DNA from: CAYFLR01 sp964343805
GTDB lineage: Bacteria; Bdellovibrionota_B; Oligoflexia; CAYFLR01
Direction: 5' to 3'
Assembly: GCA_964343805.1 (NCBI GenBank)
Contig: CAYFLR010000003.1
Span: 124,001-188,000 of the forward strand
Length of the DNA: 64,000 nucleotides
Of this stretch, positions 50,508-60,017 are shown piece after piece (positions within the stretch are counted from its first letter, which is position 1; the number at the start of each line of letters is the position of its first letter). The translations under genes were made by a program, and so were the position numbers. The notes under the pieces are model-generated. The model saw only the letters and a program-made list of their open reading frames with translations. It had not been told where the DNA came from and did not search any database.

Positions 50508-52652
50508 ATGAAATTATTAGAAATGATGAGCGTGATGATTTTAGTATTATTAATAACTGGCTGTGGTGTGATGGATTCCTTTCTATCTTCTGAAGTCGAT
50601 CCTCCATCTGGCAATTTTGAGCCGGGTTCTCCTCGAATAAGAGTTTTTGAAGAGAAGCAAGTACCTCATATTGACCCCTATTCCGATGGATCTTTTGCCA
50701 GTGGAATTCCCTTAGTCTGGGCCAATGCCTATGATAACTGTAAAGAAATTCAAAATTACATTCACGGTCAACTCACCATTAAAAGAGATAAGTATAAAGA
50801 AATAGCTAAAGAATATCAGGAGTATCAAGAACAGCTACGCAAGTATCGCGATTGGCAAGAAGAGAAATATGGACCTCGACCAAAAGTCTTGATGGCAGGT
50901 ACTTCCGAAAAAACACAATCTGATTCAAGTGAATCCTATACTAATATCCAAGAAGAGGGAGTGGATGAAGCCGACTTTGTTAAAATCGGGGAGAAATTAA
51001 TCTATGTGGCCACTCAAAGTGGTATTCAGGTGATTGATCGTCAAGAGAAGAAAGTTTTAGGCATTTTAGATACTAAAAATCTGAACAATTTAAACCTTTT
51101 TACTATTCAGGATCGCTTGGTGGTGTTAGGAAATGAACAAAATCACCCAAATGAATATCAGGTTAAGATCTATCAAAAACTTGATGAAGAAGATCTTCCC
51201 AGTCTCATTAGTGAAAAGAAGTACCAGGGTTCTTTAATTGATACTCGTTTTGTAAATGGTAAGCTTATTCTCGTAATGAGAGATCAATTGGCTGTAAATG
51301 ATCCCTACACCAGAGATGTGATCTATTCAGAAAAAGAGATTGAAGAAAAAATCCCAGGAAAACCAGTTAAACAAAAAGAAAATAAAATCAATAATATCCC
51401 ATGTGAACAGATAGCCAGACCTATCGTAGAAGATATGGATTTTAGACTCACAAAAGTGATCACCATTGATGTCCAAAATAATGAATCAGAAGATTATATT
51501 GCAGCTAAATTAGGAGGAGGAGATAACATCTATATGACCCTTAAGTCCCTCTATGTAACCAAAGGGGATTATAACTGGTTCCAAGAATTTTCCTTCTTAG
51601 AGAAAGACAAAGCTTCTCAAAGAAACTCTGGGCGCAGAAGGTTTATTCGATCCTCTAATAGTTCAGAGTTGCATATCAATAAATTTGCTTTCAATTTAGT
51701 TAGCTATCACTCTATGATGGTTGCCTATGGAAAAGTAAGGGGTTATGTCAAAGACCAATGGGCTTTTAAAGGCTTTGATAACCTCAATGCACTTTCGGTT
51801 GTGACTACTACTGGAGTGTTATGGGCAGAAGGTGATGCGGCCGCAAAAAACCATCTTTGGATATTACAACAACAAGGTCAATTATTAAAACGAGTAGATT
51901 CCATCAATGATTTTGGTCTCAATGAAGATGTCAGATCGGTTAGATATGTGAAAAATATGGCCTATGTGGTGACCTTTAAAAAGACCGATCCCTTGTTTGC
52001 TTTTGATCTCAGTAATCCACTAAAGCCTGAGCTTTTAGGTGAGTTAAAGATTCCTGGTTTCTCTCTCTATATGCATCCTGTGTCTGAAGGTCGTATGGTG
52101 GGAGTCGGATTTGATGCGAAAGATATGGGTGAGTATGCTCTTTATCAGGGTATTCAAGTTTCTCTTTTTGATATAGAAAATCCTGAAAACATGGCTCGCA
52201 TTGATAATAAAATCTATGGAATTCGTGGCTCTTATTCTGAAGTAAATAGCAATCATCATGCCTTTTTTTATGATGAACAAAGTGGCCTTATGGGAATCCC
52301 ATTAGTTGAATTAGGAAGCGTGAAATACGGTCAAGAAGATTGGGAATATGAAAATAAACTCAACTTTTCAGGTGCGGTAATTTATCAAGTGGAAAGAGAT
52401 GAAATGATTGAAGTGGCTCGTCTCTCTCATAAGGATATTATCCCTACCATTTGTAAAAATTCTGAATATGGTCGATGGTGGCAAGCAGATGGTGAATCCG
52501 TGGATATTAATCGTGTCTATAAAGTAGATGAACAACTTCTCACGGTTTCTAAGTTTGGTATCAAGTTTCATTCGTTAGATGATCCAAGTGAGGTAGAAGA
52601 GGTAATCAACTTTGATAACGAGTGTGAAAATAGATATAATTACTACTACTAA
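50508..52652 (+). CDS. Lipoprotein with secreted Beta_propel (PF09826-type) domain
   Basis: 714 residues from the ATG at 50508 (GGAG 6 nt upstream), with lipobox LITGC. A coiled-coil segment (KEIAKEYQEYQEQLRKYRDW) precedes the family hallmark TNIQEEGVDEADFVKIG and a long propeller (VIDRQEKKVLGILDTKNL, ITIDVQNNES, FAFDLSNPLKPELLGELKIP in parts). The domain occurs in secreted proteins of many bacteria and archaea; function unknown. The phospholipase-D-like gene follows after 27 bp. Confidence 0.88.
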   Translation: MKLLEMMSVMILVLLITGCGVMDSFLSSEVDPPSGNFEPGSPRIRVFEEKQVPHIDPYSDGSFASGIPLVWANAYDNCKEIQNYIHGQLTIKRDKYKEIAKEYQEYQEQLRKYRDWQEEKYGPRPKVLMAGTSEKTQSDSSESYTNIQEEGVDEADFVKIGEKLIYVATQSGIQVIDRQEKKVLGILDTKNLNNLNLFTIQDRLVVLGNEQNHPNEYQVKIYQKLDEEDLPSLISEKKYQGSLIDTRFVNGKLILVMRDQLAVNDPYTRDVIYSEKEIEEKIPGKPVKQKENKINNIPCEQIARPIVEDMDFRLTKVITIDVQNNESEDYIAAKLGGGDNIYMTLKSLYVTKGDYNWFQEFSFLEKDKASQRNSGRRRFIRSSNSSELHINKFAFNLVSYHSMMVAYGKVRGYVKDQWAFKGFDNLNALSVVTTTGVLWAEGDAAAKNHLWILQQQGQLLKRVDSINDFGLNEDVRSVRYVKNMAYVVTFKKTDPLFAFDLSNPLKPELLGELKIPGFSLYMHPVSEGRMVGVGFDAKDMGEYALYQGIQVSLFDIENPENMARIDNKIYGIRGSYSEVNSNHHAFFYDEQSGLMGIPLVELGSVKYGQEDWEYENKLNFSGAVIYQVERDEMIEVARLSHKDIIPTICKNSEYGRWWQADGESVDINRVYKVDEQLLTVSKFGIKFHSLDDPSEVEEVINFDNECENRYNYYY

Positions 52653-52679
52653 GATCCAATTTTTACCAAGGATGGTATT

Positions 52680-53366
52680 ATGGACCACGCCCAACTCGAA
52701 AAAATACTCCGTCAAACATTTGAGGACCATACCCTCTCCCGAGGGGAGAGACAGGCTCTCAAAGAGGTTTTCAAAGATCTTGGTCCTCATTCTGATCAAC
52801 TTCCCTTTATTCGTAACAAAGCCTTTGATCTGGTCCAAGATTTTGCAAAAAGTCCAAAGTTTAATAAAGAGGCTTTAAAGTGGCTAGAACAAGTTATTAA
52901 AATTGTTTCAAATGTACAGAGCAGTACCCAAATAAAATCCTCGGTCTATTTTAGTCCTGGGGAAGATTGCCGCAGAGCCGTTGTGAATAATCTAGGAAAC
53001 GCAACTCGTACCATAGATATATGTGTATTTACCATTTCCGATGATCAAATTAGTGAGGCCATACTTAAAGCTTTTGAGCGGGGAGTGAAGGTTCGAGTCA
53101 TTTCAGATGATAATAAAAAAGAAGATAGAGGCAGCGATGTGACCTTTTTGCAGAATAAAGGCGTGCCTGTGGTCTTTGATAGTAGCTCTCATCATATGCA
53201 TCATAAGTTTGCTTTAATTGATCAGAAGATGCTATTAAATGGGAGTTTTAATTGGACGCGAAGTGCGAGTTTTGGCAACCAGGAAAACCTAGTTGCCACT
53301 AATGATCCTCATTTACTCACCCAGTTTTCGGAGGAATTTGAAAAACTATGGCAGCAATTTTCTTAA
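52680..53366 (+). CDS. Single-HKD phospholipase-D-like nuclease/hydrolase
   Basis: 228 residues without signal peptide. Residues 1-80 are a helical domain (LSRGERQALKEVFKDLG) resembling TerB-type folds. The rest is a PLD domain with one HKD motif, HHKFALID (H-x-K-x4-D), followed by GSFNWTRSA. A single HKD means it should dimerise, as do Nuc and mitoPLD/Zucchini. The substrate may be a phospholipid or nucleic acid. The 3' end overlaps a convergent gene by 4 bp. Confidence 0.88.
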   Translation: MDHAQLEKILRQTFEDHTLSRGERQALKEVFKDLGPHSDQLPFIRNKAFDLVQDFAKSPKFNKEALKWLEQVIKIVSNVQSSTQIKSSVYFSPGEDCRRAVVNNLGNATRTIDICVFTISDDQISEAILKAFERGVKVRVISDDNKKEDRGSDVTFLQNKGVPVVFDSSSHHMHHKFALIDQKMLLNGSFNWTRSASFGNQENLVATNDPHLLTQFSEEFEKLWQQFS

Positions 53367-55342
53367 TGACTCTTCTCTAGTTCTAAGAATGACTGGGTTT
53401 CCCCATTATAAACCAATACCTTGTCGCCTAAGGGAATAATGCCGTCTACCCTTGTCATTCTGACTTCAGGGTTATCATACATATCACTGTAGTAATAATA
53501 ATCTACCTCTCCATTGGGTAAAATATAACCAAGGTAAGACGTGCTACCCAGCCAGATTCCTCCATCTTTGGTTGAGGCGACAGCAGGAGCATTTAGAATA
53601 TTGGAAAAGGTTCTTTTGTACTTATGGATTTTGACATCATTAACCAATTGAATATAATTATCTTCATCCAAAACCACCTCTTGCATGGTGTGTCCATTAA
53701 ACAAAATAGTTCTATCATCAATTGTAATGATATCCATCACAGGGGCGTAGTTATGATTGATATCTTTGATGCGGTGCCATCGTACAACTTGACCAGATTG
53801 GTCAATAAATACCAGTCGATCATCTTCTTGCCAGGTTTTATGTTCGGTTTGTAAGACAAAATAGCCTTTAGGATGACTGGCAATTTTCAGATAATTACGA
53901 AAGCTGCTGGATTCTTTATCTAAGATAGAGAGACCCTTAAAACCAAAACTTTCATCTAATGATCCATCTTTAAGATATCGAACCAAAGAGATGGAGTTAT
54001 TGTAGGTTCCTACCAAAACCATGAGACCTTGGGCATCAATCGTTAAGTGAGAAACCATAAAACCCGGAACCTGCTCGTATTCAATATCATTAGGAATCAG
54101 TTCGAATTCTTCGGTATCAGATAATTCATAGGAGTTGAGAGTGTTTTGATCATCTAAAGTGAATACCATTCCTTGTTGATAGACAACTCTGGTGACTTTA
54201 TTTTCTTCGGAAGTGAGTGGAAAGCCATAGGTTTTGTAGCCATTAGGTTGCAGGGTTTTTATGACACTAAAGGAGTAAGACCAATTGTAAGTCTGCTCAT
54301 TATTCATCAGAACTTGGATACTTAACTGATGTTCTCCTTCCTCTAGCAGTTGATAGGGAAACTGAACTTCACGATAATAATCGCCTTTGGCATCTTTCCA
54401 CTCTCCGTTATCAAAATTGTACTTAAAAGAGTGAATTTTAAGAGCGGATCGTATATAGGCAGATAAGCGTTCTGATTGATCTAATGCCGTATTGGGAGTT
54501 TCATAAGAATAGGTTTTACCTAAAAGACTACGGATAAAAAAGGAACTGTTGCTGGTCAGTAATTGAGGCTTTAAATAGATAAGGTAATTGGTTGACCAGT
54601 TTTTTTGCCAAAAGGTGACATCATTCACTTCATAGGCAAATACCAATTGAACCGTCCGGGGTTCTTCACCTGGGGTGTACTCGCCAAAGGTTAAAGTCGT
54701 TTCCTCCGGGAAGAATTTAAGTTGATCGGTGAGATCTTCAATTTTTTGGGTGTCCCAATTGTCATTGGTGTAAATCACTTTAAGTTTGAGATGCTGAGCT
54801 TCTTTAAAGGGGTAAAAATAACCTTTAGATTTAAGTTTAAGCAGGCCAGTTTCTTTATCTAAAAAGGGTTCTGGTTTTAAGGGCATCGAGGTGGGACTAC
54901 CTGGATAGACCTCTTGATTCATCGCATATATCTTGCCGCCTTCTGATTTGTAGGACCGTCCGTTCATATTTACTTCGGCTTCAAATTGAAATTTTTTGGC
55001 ATCAGGATAGGGGTTTTTACGGCCACTGGCGTACTTTATTTCCACATGCCATTTCTCATAGTTATTGGCTAGACTTTCTCGGTAGTAAGCTCTGGCTATA
55101 TGTTTGGGGGCTCCATCGTAGTTCCACTTAATAAACACATCTTTCTCGGGTGAATCGTTTCTAACGATAAGATCCACCCAAAAGAAGTACTTATAGACGC
55201 ACATTCCACTGCAAGCCACTGTGGTGGAATCTTTCTTAGCGTCTTCTACGTAAATAACCTGATCGGTAAGCAGTGGTTTTGCTATAAGATTCCATTGAAA
55301 GAGAAATAGAGTACATATGATAAGATATAGTTTTTTTAACAT
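53363..55342 (-). CDS. Large secreted protein: possible CBM21-like domain plus propeller
   Basis: 659 residues with a signal peptide (LYLIICTLFLFQWNLIA). The N-terminal domain (FFWVDLIVRNDSPEKDVFIKWNYDGAPKH in parts) resembles starch-binding CBM21-type beta-sandwiches. A second beta domain follows, and residues about 380-655 form propeller-like blades (GMVFTLDDQNTLNSYEL, GLMVLVGTYNNSISLVRY, GGIWLGSTSYLGYILPNGE). An early CSGMC pair may form a disulfide. GGGAGG precedes the ATG. Family assignment is tentative. Confidence 0.7.
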   Translation of the reverse strand: MLKKLYLIICTLFLFQWNLIAKPLLTDQVIYVEDAKKDSTTVACSGMCVYKYFFWVDLIVRNDSPEKDVFIKWNYDGAPKHIARAYYRESLANNYEKWHVEIKYASGRKNPYPDAKKFQFEAEVNMNGRSYKSEGGKIYAMNQEVYPGSPTSMPLKPEPFLDKETGLLKLKSKGYFYPFKEAQHLKLKVIYTNDNWDTQKIEDLTDQLKFFPEETTLTFGEYTPGEEPRTVQLVFAYEVNDVTFWQKNWSTNYLIYLKPQLLTSNSSFFIRSLLGKTYSYETPNTALDQSERLSAYIRSALKIHSFKYNFDNGEWKDAKGDYYREVQFPYQLLEEGEHQLSIQVLMNNEQTYNWSYSFSVIKTLQPNGYKTYGFPLTSEENKVTRVVYQQGMVFTLDDQNTLNSYELSDTEEFELIPNDIEYEQVPGFMVSHLTIDAQGLMVLVGTYNNSISLVRYLKDGSLDESFGFKGLSILDKESSSFRNYLKIASHPKGYFVLQTEHKTWQEDDRLVFIDQSGQVVRWHRIKDINHNYAPVMDIITIDDRTILFNGHTMQEVVLDEDNYIQLVNDVKIHKYKRTFSNILNAPAVASTKDGGIWLGSTSYLGYILPNGEVDYYYYSDMYDNPEVRMTRVDGIIPLGDKVLVYNGETQSFLELEKSH

Positions 55343-55517
55343 CAGTTCCTCCCAGAATGTATAATATTGATTTCCCCCCAGGAAATGCCGTTATCTTTAT
55401 CAGATGATCCAAATAATCCAAGAGAGAGGTGGCTGGATGGTTCTTTTTATTGCCTGAATGGTGATTCTTTGTTAGATGAAGTGTACAGATACCTATCGAA
55501 TTAGGGAGAAACGAATT

Positions 55518-56486
55518 ATGCTTTCGGAACTTATTAGGAAGTTTTTATGCTGTCCCCTCGGTATTAACGAAGGAACCTCTTTTTACAACGCTCTTCATTT
55601 TTTTCTAGTGGATTCAATTAAAATTTCAATTCTGTTGATTGTAGTTATAAGTTTAATGGGAGTGGTAAACTCCTATTTTCCGGTTCATAAAGTGCAGGAA
55701 ATACTCACCAAAAGGAAGTGGTATGGCTTAGAAAATCTCCTTGCTTCTGCTTTAGGAGCTATAACTCCTTTTTGCAGCTGCTCATCTGTACCTCTGTTCA
55801 TCGGCTTTTTAAAGGGAGGGATTCCTTTGGGAGTGACCCTTTCTTTCTTAATAACCTCTCCTTTGGTAAATGAGGTGGCCATTGTCCTGTTTTGGGGGGT
55901 CTTTGGTATTAAAGTGACTCTAATATATGTAGGTTTTGGTCTTTTTACGGGAGCTCTAGTTGGTTTTATTTTGGGAAAGTTAGGTCTAGATGTCTATTTG
56001 GAAGACTGGGTGAAGGATAGCCTTGAAGAAAAGATTGTACAGGAGAAACAAGAAGTAGAGTCACCTTCTTTCAAAGAGCGACTGCCCCTGATCCGACAAG
56101 ATGCCCTAAACACCTTTAAAAAAATCTTTCCCTATGTTCTAGGAGGTATCTTTATAGGCTCTCTTATTCATGGTTATGTTCCACAAGGATACTTTGAAGA
56201 GATTATGCGCAAAAACCAATGGATTTCTGTTCCATTGGTGACAATTTTTGCAGTTCCACTCTATTCCAATGCTTCTGGCGTGATTCCCGTAGTTCAAAGT
56301 TTGGTGGCCAAAGGAATTCCTTTAGGAACGGCTTTGGCATTTATGATGAGTGTGGTGGGTCTCTCTTTGCCTGAGGCTGTTTTATTGAAAAAAGTAATGC
56401 AGATGAAACTGCTGGTTATCTATTTTGCCACCATTACCTTCAGCATTATCTTCTTCGGCTACGTCTTCAATTTTTTCTCATTTTAG
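55518..56486 (+). CDS. DUF318/ArsP-type (YraQ-like) permease
   Basis: 322 residues from the ATG at 55518 (AGGGAGAA 7 nt upstream), with about eight membrane helices. ITPFCSCSSVPLFIGFLKGG and the repeat-like YSNASGVIPVVQSLVAKGIP are the signatures of the PF03773 permease family. ArsP members export trivalent organoarsenicals; most relatives are uncharacterised. The CSCS motif suggests metal or metalloid binding. It lies 242 bp before the RiPP precursor in the same direction; co-transcription is uncertain. Confidence 0.88.
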   Translation: MLSELIRKFLCCPLGINEGTSFYNALHFFLVDSIKISILLIVVISLMGVVNSYFPVHKVQEILTKRKWYGLENLLASALGAITPFCSCSSVPLFIGFLKGGIPLGVTLSFLITSPLVNEVAIVLFWGVFGIKVTLIYVGFGLFTGALVGFILGKLGLDVYLEDWVKDSLEEKIVQEKQEVESPSFKERLPLIRQDALNTFKKIFPYVLGGIFIGSLIHGYVPQGYFEEIMRKNQWISVPLVTIFAVPLYSNASGVIPVVQSLVAKGIPLGTALAFMMSVVGLSLPEAVLLKKVMQMKLLVIYFATITFSIIFFGYVFNFFSF

Positions 56487-56565
56487 GGAAGCCCTTGAGT
56501 CATCCCTGTCTCTTCTGAGGCAAAAAAGTCTCTCTTTTACTCTACCGCATAAAGGCTCTAAGTTG

Positions 56566-56577
56566 TTGTATATACAA
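56566..56577. promoter_or_regulatory. 12-bp palindrome upstream of the RiPP precursor
   Basis: TTGTATATACAA is perfectly palindromic and lies about 150 bp before the precursor gene, in the only sizeable intergenic space of the locus. Possible operator. A second near-palindrome with core TGGATCCA is at 56643-56651. Confidence 0.3.
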
Positions 56578-56728
56578 TGAATATTGGGGTTAACTAGAAT
56601 GGCATGGATATTGCTATTCAGTTGCGGTGTTGAAGGAAAACCTTGGATCCAGGTTCTCTCCATCAATTTTAAATACATTCAAACTTTTAAATTCAATTAA
56701 CCTTCTATAGAGGGAAAAGGAGAAAATC

Positions 56729-56848
56729 ATGAAAGAAATAAAATCAATTGATCGCGAAGATTTAGTAAAAGCTTTAGCATACATCGTAGGACCTGGCGGT
56801 GGATGTCACTGTCAATCCGGTTCTTGCGGTGGTGGACGTTTGTCCTAA
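56729..56848 (+). CDS. Candidate RiPP precursor peptide (39 aa, Cys/Gly-rich core)
   Basis: A 39-residue peptide with an excellent ribosome site (AAAGGAG, 6 nt spacing). The N-terminal half is a charged, helical leader (KEIKSIDREDLVKALAYIV). The C-terminal core is Gly/Cys-rich: GGGCHCQSGSCGGG followed by RLS. Three cysteines (CxC and a third five residues later) are plausible thioether acceptors. It is directly followed by a terminator-like hairpin, a SPASM radical-SAM gene and an ABC exporter gene, the standard layout of sactipeptide/ranthipeptide loci. No known precursor family recognised. Confidence 0.82.
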   Translation: MKEIKSIDREDLVKALAYIVGPGGGCHCQSGSCGGGRLS

Positions 56849-56858
56849 TTAGGATGAT

Positions 56859-56892
56859 TGCCTTGGGGAAGTAATTCCTCAGGGCATTTTTT
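56859..56892 (+). terminator. Attenuator/terminator hairpin between RiPP precursor and maturase
   Basis: Twelve-pair arms (56859-56870 and 56875-56886, with two G-T pairs) enclose a GTAA tetraloop of the stable GNRA type, followed by six T (56887-56892). Partial termination here would give more precursor mRNA than maturase mRNA, a common arrangement in RiPP operons. Confidence 0.85.
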
Positions 56893-56908
56893 GTTTGAGG
56901 AGAAAAAA

Positions 56909-58210
56909 ATGTGTGGCTCTAAATTGTACCAATTAAAAAATTATGCCGGAGAAAAAGAGGTGGCTTTTTATGTTCCTTCTTCTATGCAGTTATTCACCTG
57001 TGAGAAGGATAAAGCCAAAGATGCCGAAGAAAACTTTAAATCAGAGGAAGACGCTATTCCCGTTATGGGGCTAGATCAACCGGGGAAAAAAGTTGTGATC
57101 AATATGGCTAATACCTGTAATTTAAAATGTAAATATTGTTTTGCCGATCATGGTACCTATCAGAGAGAAGTAAGAGCCACCCTATCAGCATCTGCTGCAA
57201 CAAAAATAATTAAAGAATTAAAAAGTGAAGACAAACCTTTAGGAAAGGTTATCTTCTTTGGCGGCGAGCCTTTATTGAATTATAAACAAATGAAAAAGAT
57301 CTGCGAAAACCTCGCCTTTAAAACTGAAAATTTCTATATGGTAACCAATGGGACCATCCTTAATGATGAAGTGGTTCAGTTGATTAAAAATTATAAAATC
57401 ATTACCACCATCAGTTACGACGGAGTCAATGATATCAATGATCTCCATCGAGGAGATGGAACCGCCTCCAAAGTAGATAACTTTATAGGTACTTTGCTTG
57501 GCAGTGGGATTCCAAAAAAGCAAATCGCCATTTTATGTGTCTATACTCCAAAACATATAGAAGCAGGTTATTCCCATGAAGGTGTCAAAAAGCAGATCGA
57601 AAAAAAGTACCCCGGTGTGGAAGTTATTATCCAAGATGTGGATGGAAGAGCTGCCAAGCTGGGACAACAGTTTATCTTTACCAATGAAAATATAGAAGAG
57701 TTTAACCAGAAGTTTTTTACAGAGGTTGAGGAAAACCTTAAATTGGAAGATCAGATATGGTTACCTGAAGTTTATCGTATTGTTCGCACCTTCTTAATGA
57801 AAGAACGAACTAATGTTTTTTGTAACGATTTAAGCAAAGATACCATGGCTTATGATTACGATGGTAAAAAATACATCTGCCAAATGTTCTGGGGCGAAAA
57901 AGATTTCGAACTTAAGAACTCTGAACCCTACAGTGATCTTACTGAATATCTCAATAGCAAAAATAATTATGATGAGTGTCAATCTTGTTTTGCTAAAGAT
58001 TACTGCTCTGACTGTATCAAAGGAATGAATGTCTTGAAAAAAGAAGACGTAAAAACAGTGAAGCTTCGTCAATGTGATTTTGTAAAGAAAATATCAGACT
58101 TGGTATTATCCAGGCTTACCGAAATTCTAGCAGATGATGAAAGATTAGCCGCCTTGAAAAAACAATTTATCAAGAATGTCGATTACTATACCAACACATA
58201 CTATGCCTAA
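56909..58210 (+). CDS. SPASM radical-SAM peptide maturase
   Basis: 433 residues from the ATG at 56909, with GAGGAG upstream; the frame extends 17 codons further but through the hairpin. Cys 70, 74 and 77 (CNLKCKYC) form the radical-SAM cluster site, and FFGGEPLLNY is the SAM-binding GGEP motif. The SPASM tail holds C-x13-GKKYIC, CQSCFAKDYCSDC and a later RQC for two auxiliary clusters. The first 45 residues (SKLYQLKN...FYVPSSMQLFTCEKD) resemble the start of SCIFF-type maturases. It should form thioether or C-C crosslinks in the small peptide encoded upstream. Confidence 0.93.
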   Translation: MCGSKLYQLKNYAGEKEVAFYVPSSMQLFTCEKDKAKDAEENFKSEEDAIPVMGLDQPGKKVVINMANTCNLKCKYCFADHGTYQREVRATLSASAATKIIKELKSEDKPLGKVIFFGGEPLLNYKQMKKICENLAFKTENFYMVTNGTILNDEVVQLIKNYKIITTISYDGVNDINDLHRGDGTASKVDNFIGTLLGSGIPKKQIAILCVYTPKHIEAGYSHEGVKKQIEKKYPGVEVIIQDVDGRAAKLGQQFIFTNENIEEFNQKFFTEVEENLKLEDQIWLPEVYRIVRTFLMKERTNVFCNDLSKDTMAYDYDGKKYICQMFWGEKDFELKNSEPYSDLTEYLNSKNNYDECQSCFAKDYCSDCIKGMNVLKKEDVKTVKLRQCDFVKKISDLVLSRLTEILADDERLAALKKQFIKNVDYYTNTYYA

Positions 58211-58228
58211 GTATAAAGAGAGTAAACT

Positions 58229-59803
58229 ATGAAAGAAATTTTGATTCACTTTTTTAAAACCTATAAAAAGCCTCAAATCTTAATGATATTAGGAGCAATA
58301 CTGGTGGTAGCCGCAGACCTGTATTACAAGTACATGGTCAAAATACTCATAGATGATATTTTAATTAAAGAGCAGTTTAATGAATTTTATCTGTGGTGTC
58401 TCTATGCAGGAGCTTTGCTCACGGCCAGCTTTATTTTGACCTACCTTTATTACTACGTACTGATCAAAAGATATACGATCCAAGTGGTTTTTGATCTTAG
58501 AAAACTCATGTTAAAGAATGTTCTCAATCGCTCTTTCCTTAACTTTATCAAAATAGATCAAAGCTACTATATCAATAAAGTGATGGAAGATGCAGAGCGA
58601 TTGGGTGAGTATGTAAATGTGTTTTGGTATGTTCTTTTTTCTAATACCCTGAGGTTTGTAATTACTTTGGGAGTCTTATTTTGGTTAAGTCCGGAGCTCA
58701 CCATTTCAATTCTAGTTATAATTCCTCTTTACTACATTTTTATAAAATGGAGTCGCAGATTTTTGGAAGAGATGACTAAAGCAGAGCGTAAAGAGAGTGA
58801 TGGTTTTTACCAGCTATTAACTCAAACTTTAGCTGGCTTTAAACTGATTAAAGTTTTTCAAAAAGAGAAATTTTTCCAAAATAAAGTCAAAGAGCAAAGC
58901 GATCTTTGGCAAGGAAAAAAGGTTAAACTATTTTTGGTTCAAGAGATGTTTTCCATGGCCGGAAGCTATATTTCTTCATTGGCTCCCTTGGTCACTTTGG
59001 CATTTGGAACCTATTTGATCATGCAGGGTAATTTGAGTATCGGAAAGTTAATGACCTTTTATATCATTATGGGAGATCTTTATATTCCATTGGATGAACT
59101 TTTTCGCTTTCTTACCAACAAGAATGCTATAAAACCCATATTTGAAAGAAACTTAGATCTCTTATCTTTGAAGAGTTCATCTCGATCAAAAGTAAAAAAC
59201 TCTTGCCAGCAAGAAGGGCTCATGGTTAAAGCCAGCCAATTAAATTTTTCCTTTGGTGATAAAAAGATCATTTCTGATTTTAACTGTGAACTAGATAAAG
59301 GGAAACTTTACTGTCTTACTGGCAGGAATGGCAGTGGGAAAAGTACTCTCTTTAATTTGATAGCAGATCTTTATCCTACCAAAAAAGATGAGCTCCAGGT
59401 GAGTCAATCGGTGGCTATTGCAGAACAAACTCCTATTCTTTTTAACGGCACCCTGGATGAGAATCTTTGGTTTGATCATCCGGACAAAATGAACGAGCAT
59501 CTTATGAACCTATTTAATATAGAGGAGTTAAAAGAGAAAACAGAGAATCAATATGACGGAAATAATCTATCTGGTGGGGAAAAACAGAGAGTTTCACTGG
59601 TGAGAGCTCTTTCTAGTGAAAAAGATATAATTCTATTGGATGAGCCCACCACATACTTAGATAATCATTATATCCAAGCTTTGAATCAGAGCATTGAAGA
59701 ACTCATTAAGCAAGGTAAAACTATCCTTTGCATCTCTCATGATCCTGATTTTATTAGTCGTGCAACTGAGACCTTACAATTACCTAGTCAGCAATCAATT
59801 TAA
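58229..59803 (+). CDS. ABC exporter (fused membrane and ATPase domains) of the RiPP locus
   Basis: 524 residues. The membrane domain (about 1-300, six helices: ILMILGAILVVAADLYYKYM...) ends in the exporter linker. The ATPase has Walker A TGRNGSGKST, signature LSGGEKQRVSLVRAL, Walker B IILLDEPTTYLD and H-loop CISHDP. It starts 18 bp after the maturase. There is no N-terminal C39 peptidase domain, so leader removal must occur elsewhere or not at all. As a half-transporter it should act as a homodimer exporting the modified peptide. Its stop overlaps the convergent feo-associated gene by 4 bp. Confidence 0.92.
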   Translation: MKEILIHFFKTYKKPQILMILGAILVVAADLYYKYMVKILIDDILIKEQFNEFYLWCLYAGALLTASFILTYLYYYVLIKRYTIQVVFDLRKLMLKNVLNRSFLNFIKIDQSYYINKVMEDAERLGEYVNVFWYVLFSNTLRFVITLGVLFWLSPELTISILVIIPLYYIFIKWSRRFLEEMTKAERKESDGFYQLLTQTLAGFKLIKVFQKEKFFQNKVKEQSDLWQGKKVKLFLVQEMFSMAGSYISSLAPLVTLAFGTYLIMQGNLSIGKLMTFYIIMGDLYIPLDELFRFLTNKNAIKPIFERNLDLLSLKSSSRSKVKNSCQQEGLMVKASQLNFSFGDKKIISDFNCELDKGKLYCLTGRNGSGKSTLFNLIADLYPTKKDELQVSQSVAIAEQTPILFNGTLDENLWFDHPDKMNEHLMNLFNIEELKEKTENQYDGNNLSGGEKQRVSLVRALSSEKDIILLDEPTTYLDNHYIQALNQSIEELIKQGKTILCISHDPDFISRATETLQLPSQQSI

Positions 59804-59961
59804 CAAGATGAGGTCTCCTTTTGATAACCGGCACATTTGGATGAAGGGCAAGATGTGCATCGGTACTTCGAAGTTGTGATTTGACGAATCTTTTTGTATA
59901 CCACACTCAAAAGATATCCTGCTGTAATAAGAAGGATGACTCCTACAATAATATTTTGCAT
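59800..59961 (-). CDS. FeoB-associated small Cys-rich membrane protein
   Basis: 53 residues: one membrane helix (NIIVGVILLITAGYLLSVVY), then a basic stretch and a Cys-rich tail RCTSCPSSKCAGYQKETSSC. This matches the small FeoB-associated Cys-rich proteins found after feoB in many bacteria. It lies 56 bp after feoB on the same strand. The CxxC-x4-C tail may bind iron or an Fe-S cluster (inference). Confidence 0.82.
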   Translation of the reverse strand: MQNIIVGVILLITAGYLLSVVYKKIRQITTSKYRCTSCPSSKCAGYQKETSSC

Positions 59962-60017
59962 ATGTTACTTTCCCTACCGGAAAGATAACATCCTTGTTCT
60001 TTCCGGATGATAATTAA

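Noticed and set aside
58229..59803. Peptidase-containing (C39) bacteriocin exporter
   Set aside because: The protein begins directly with the membrane domain, and no catalytic Cys/His peptidase motif precedes it.
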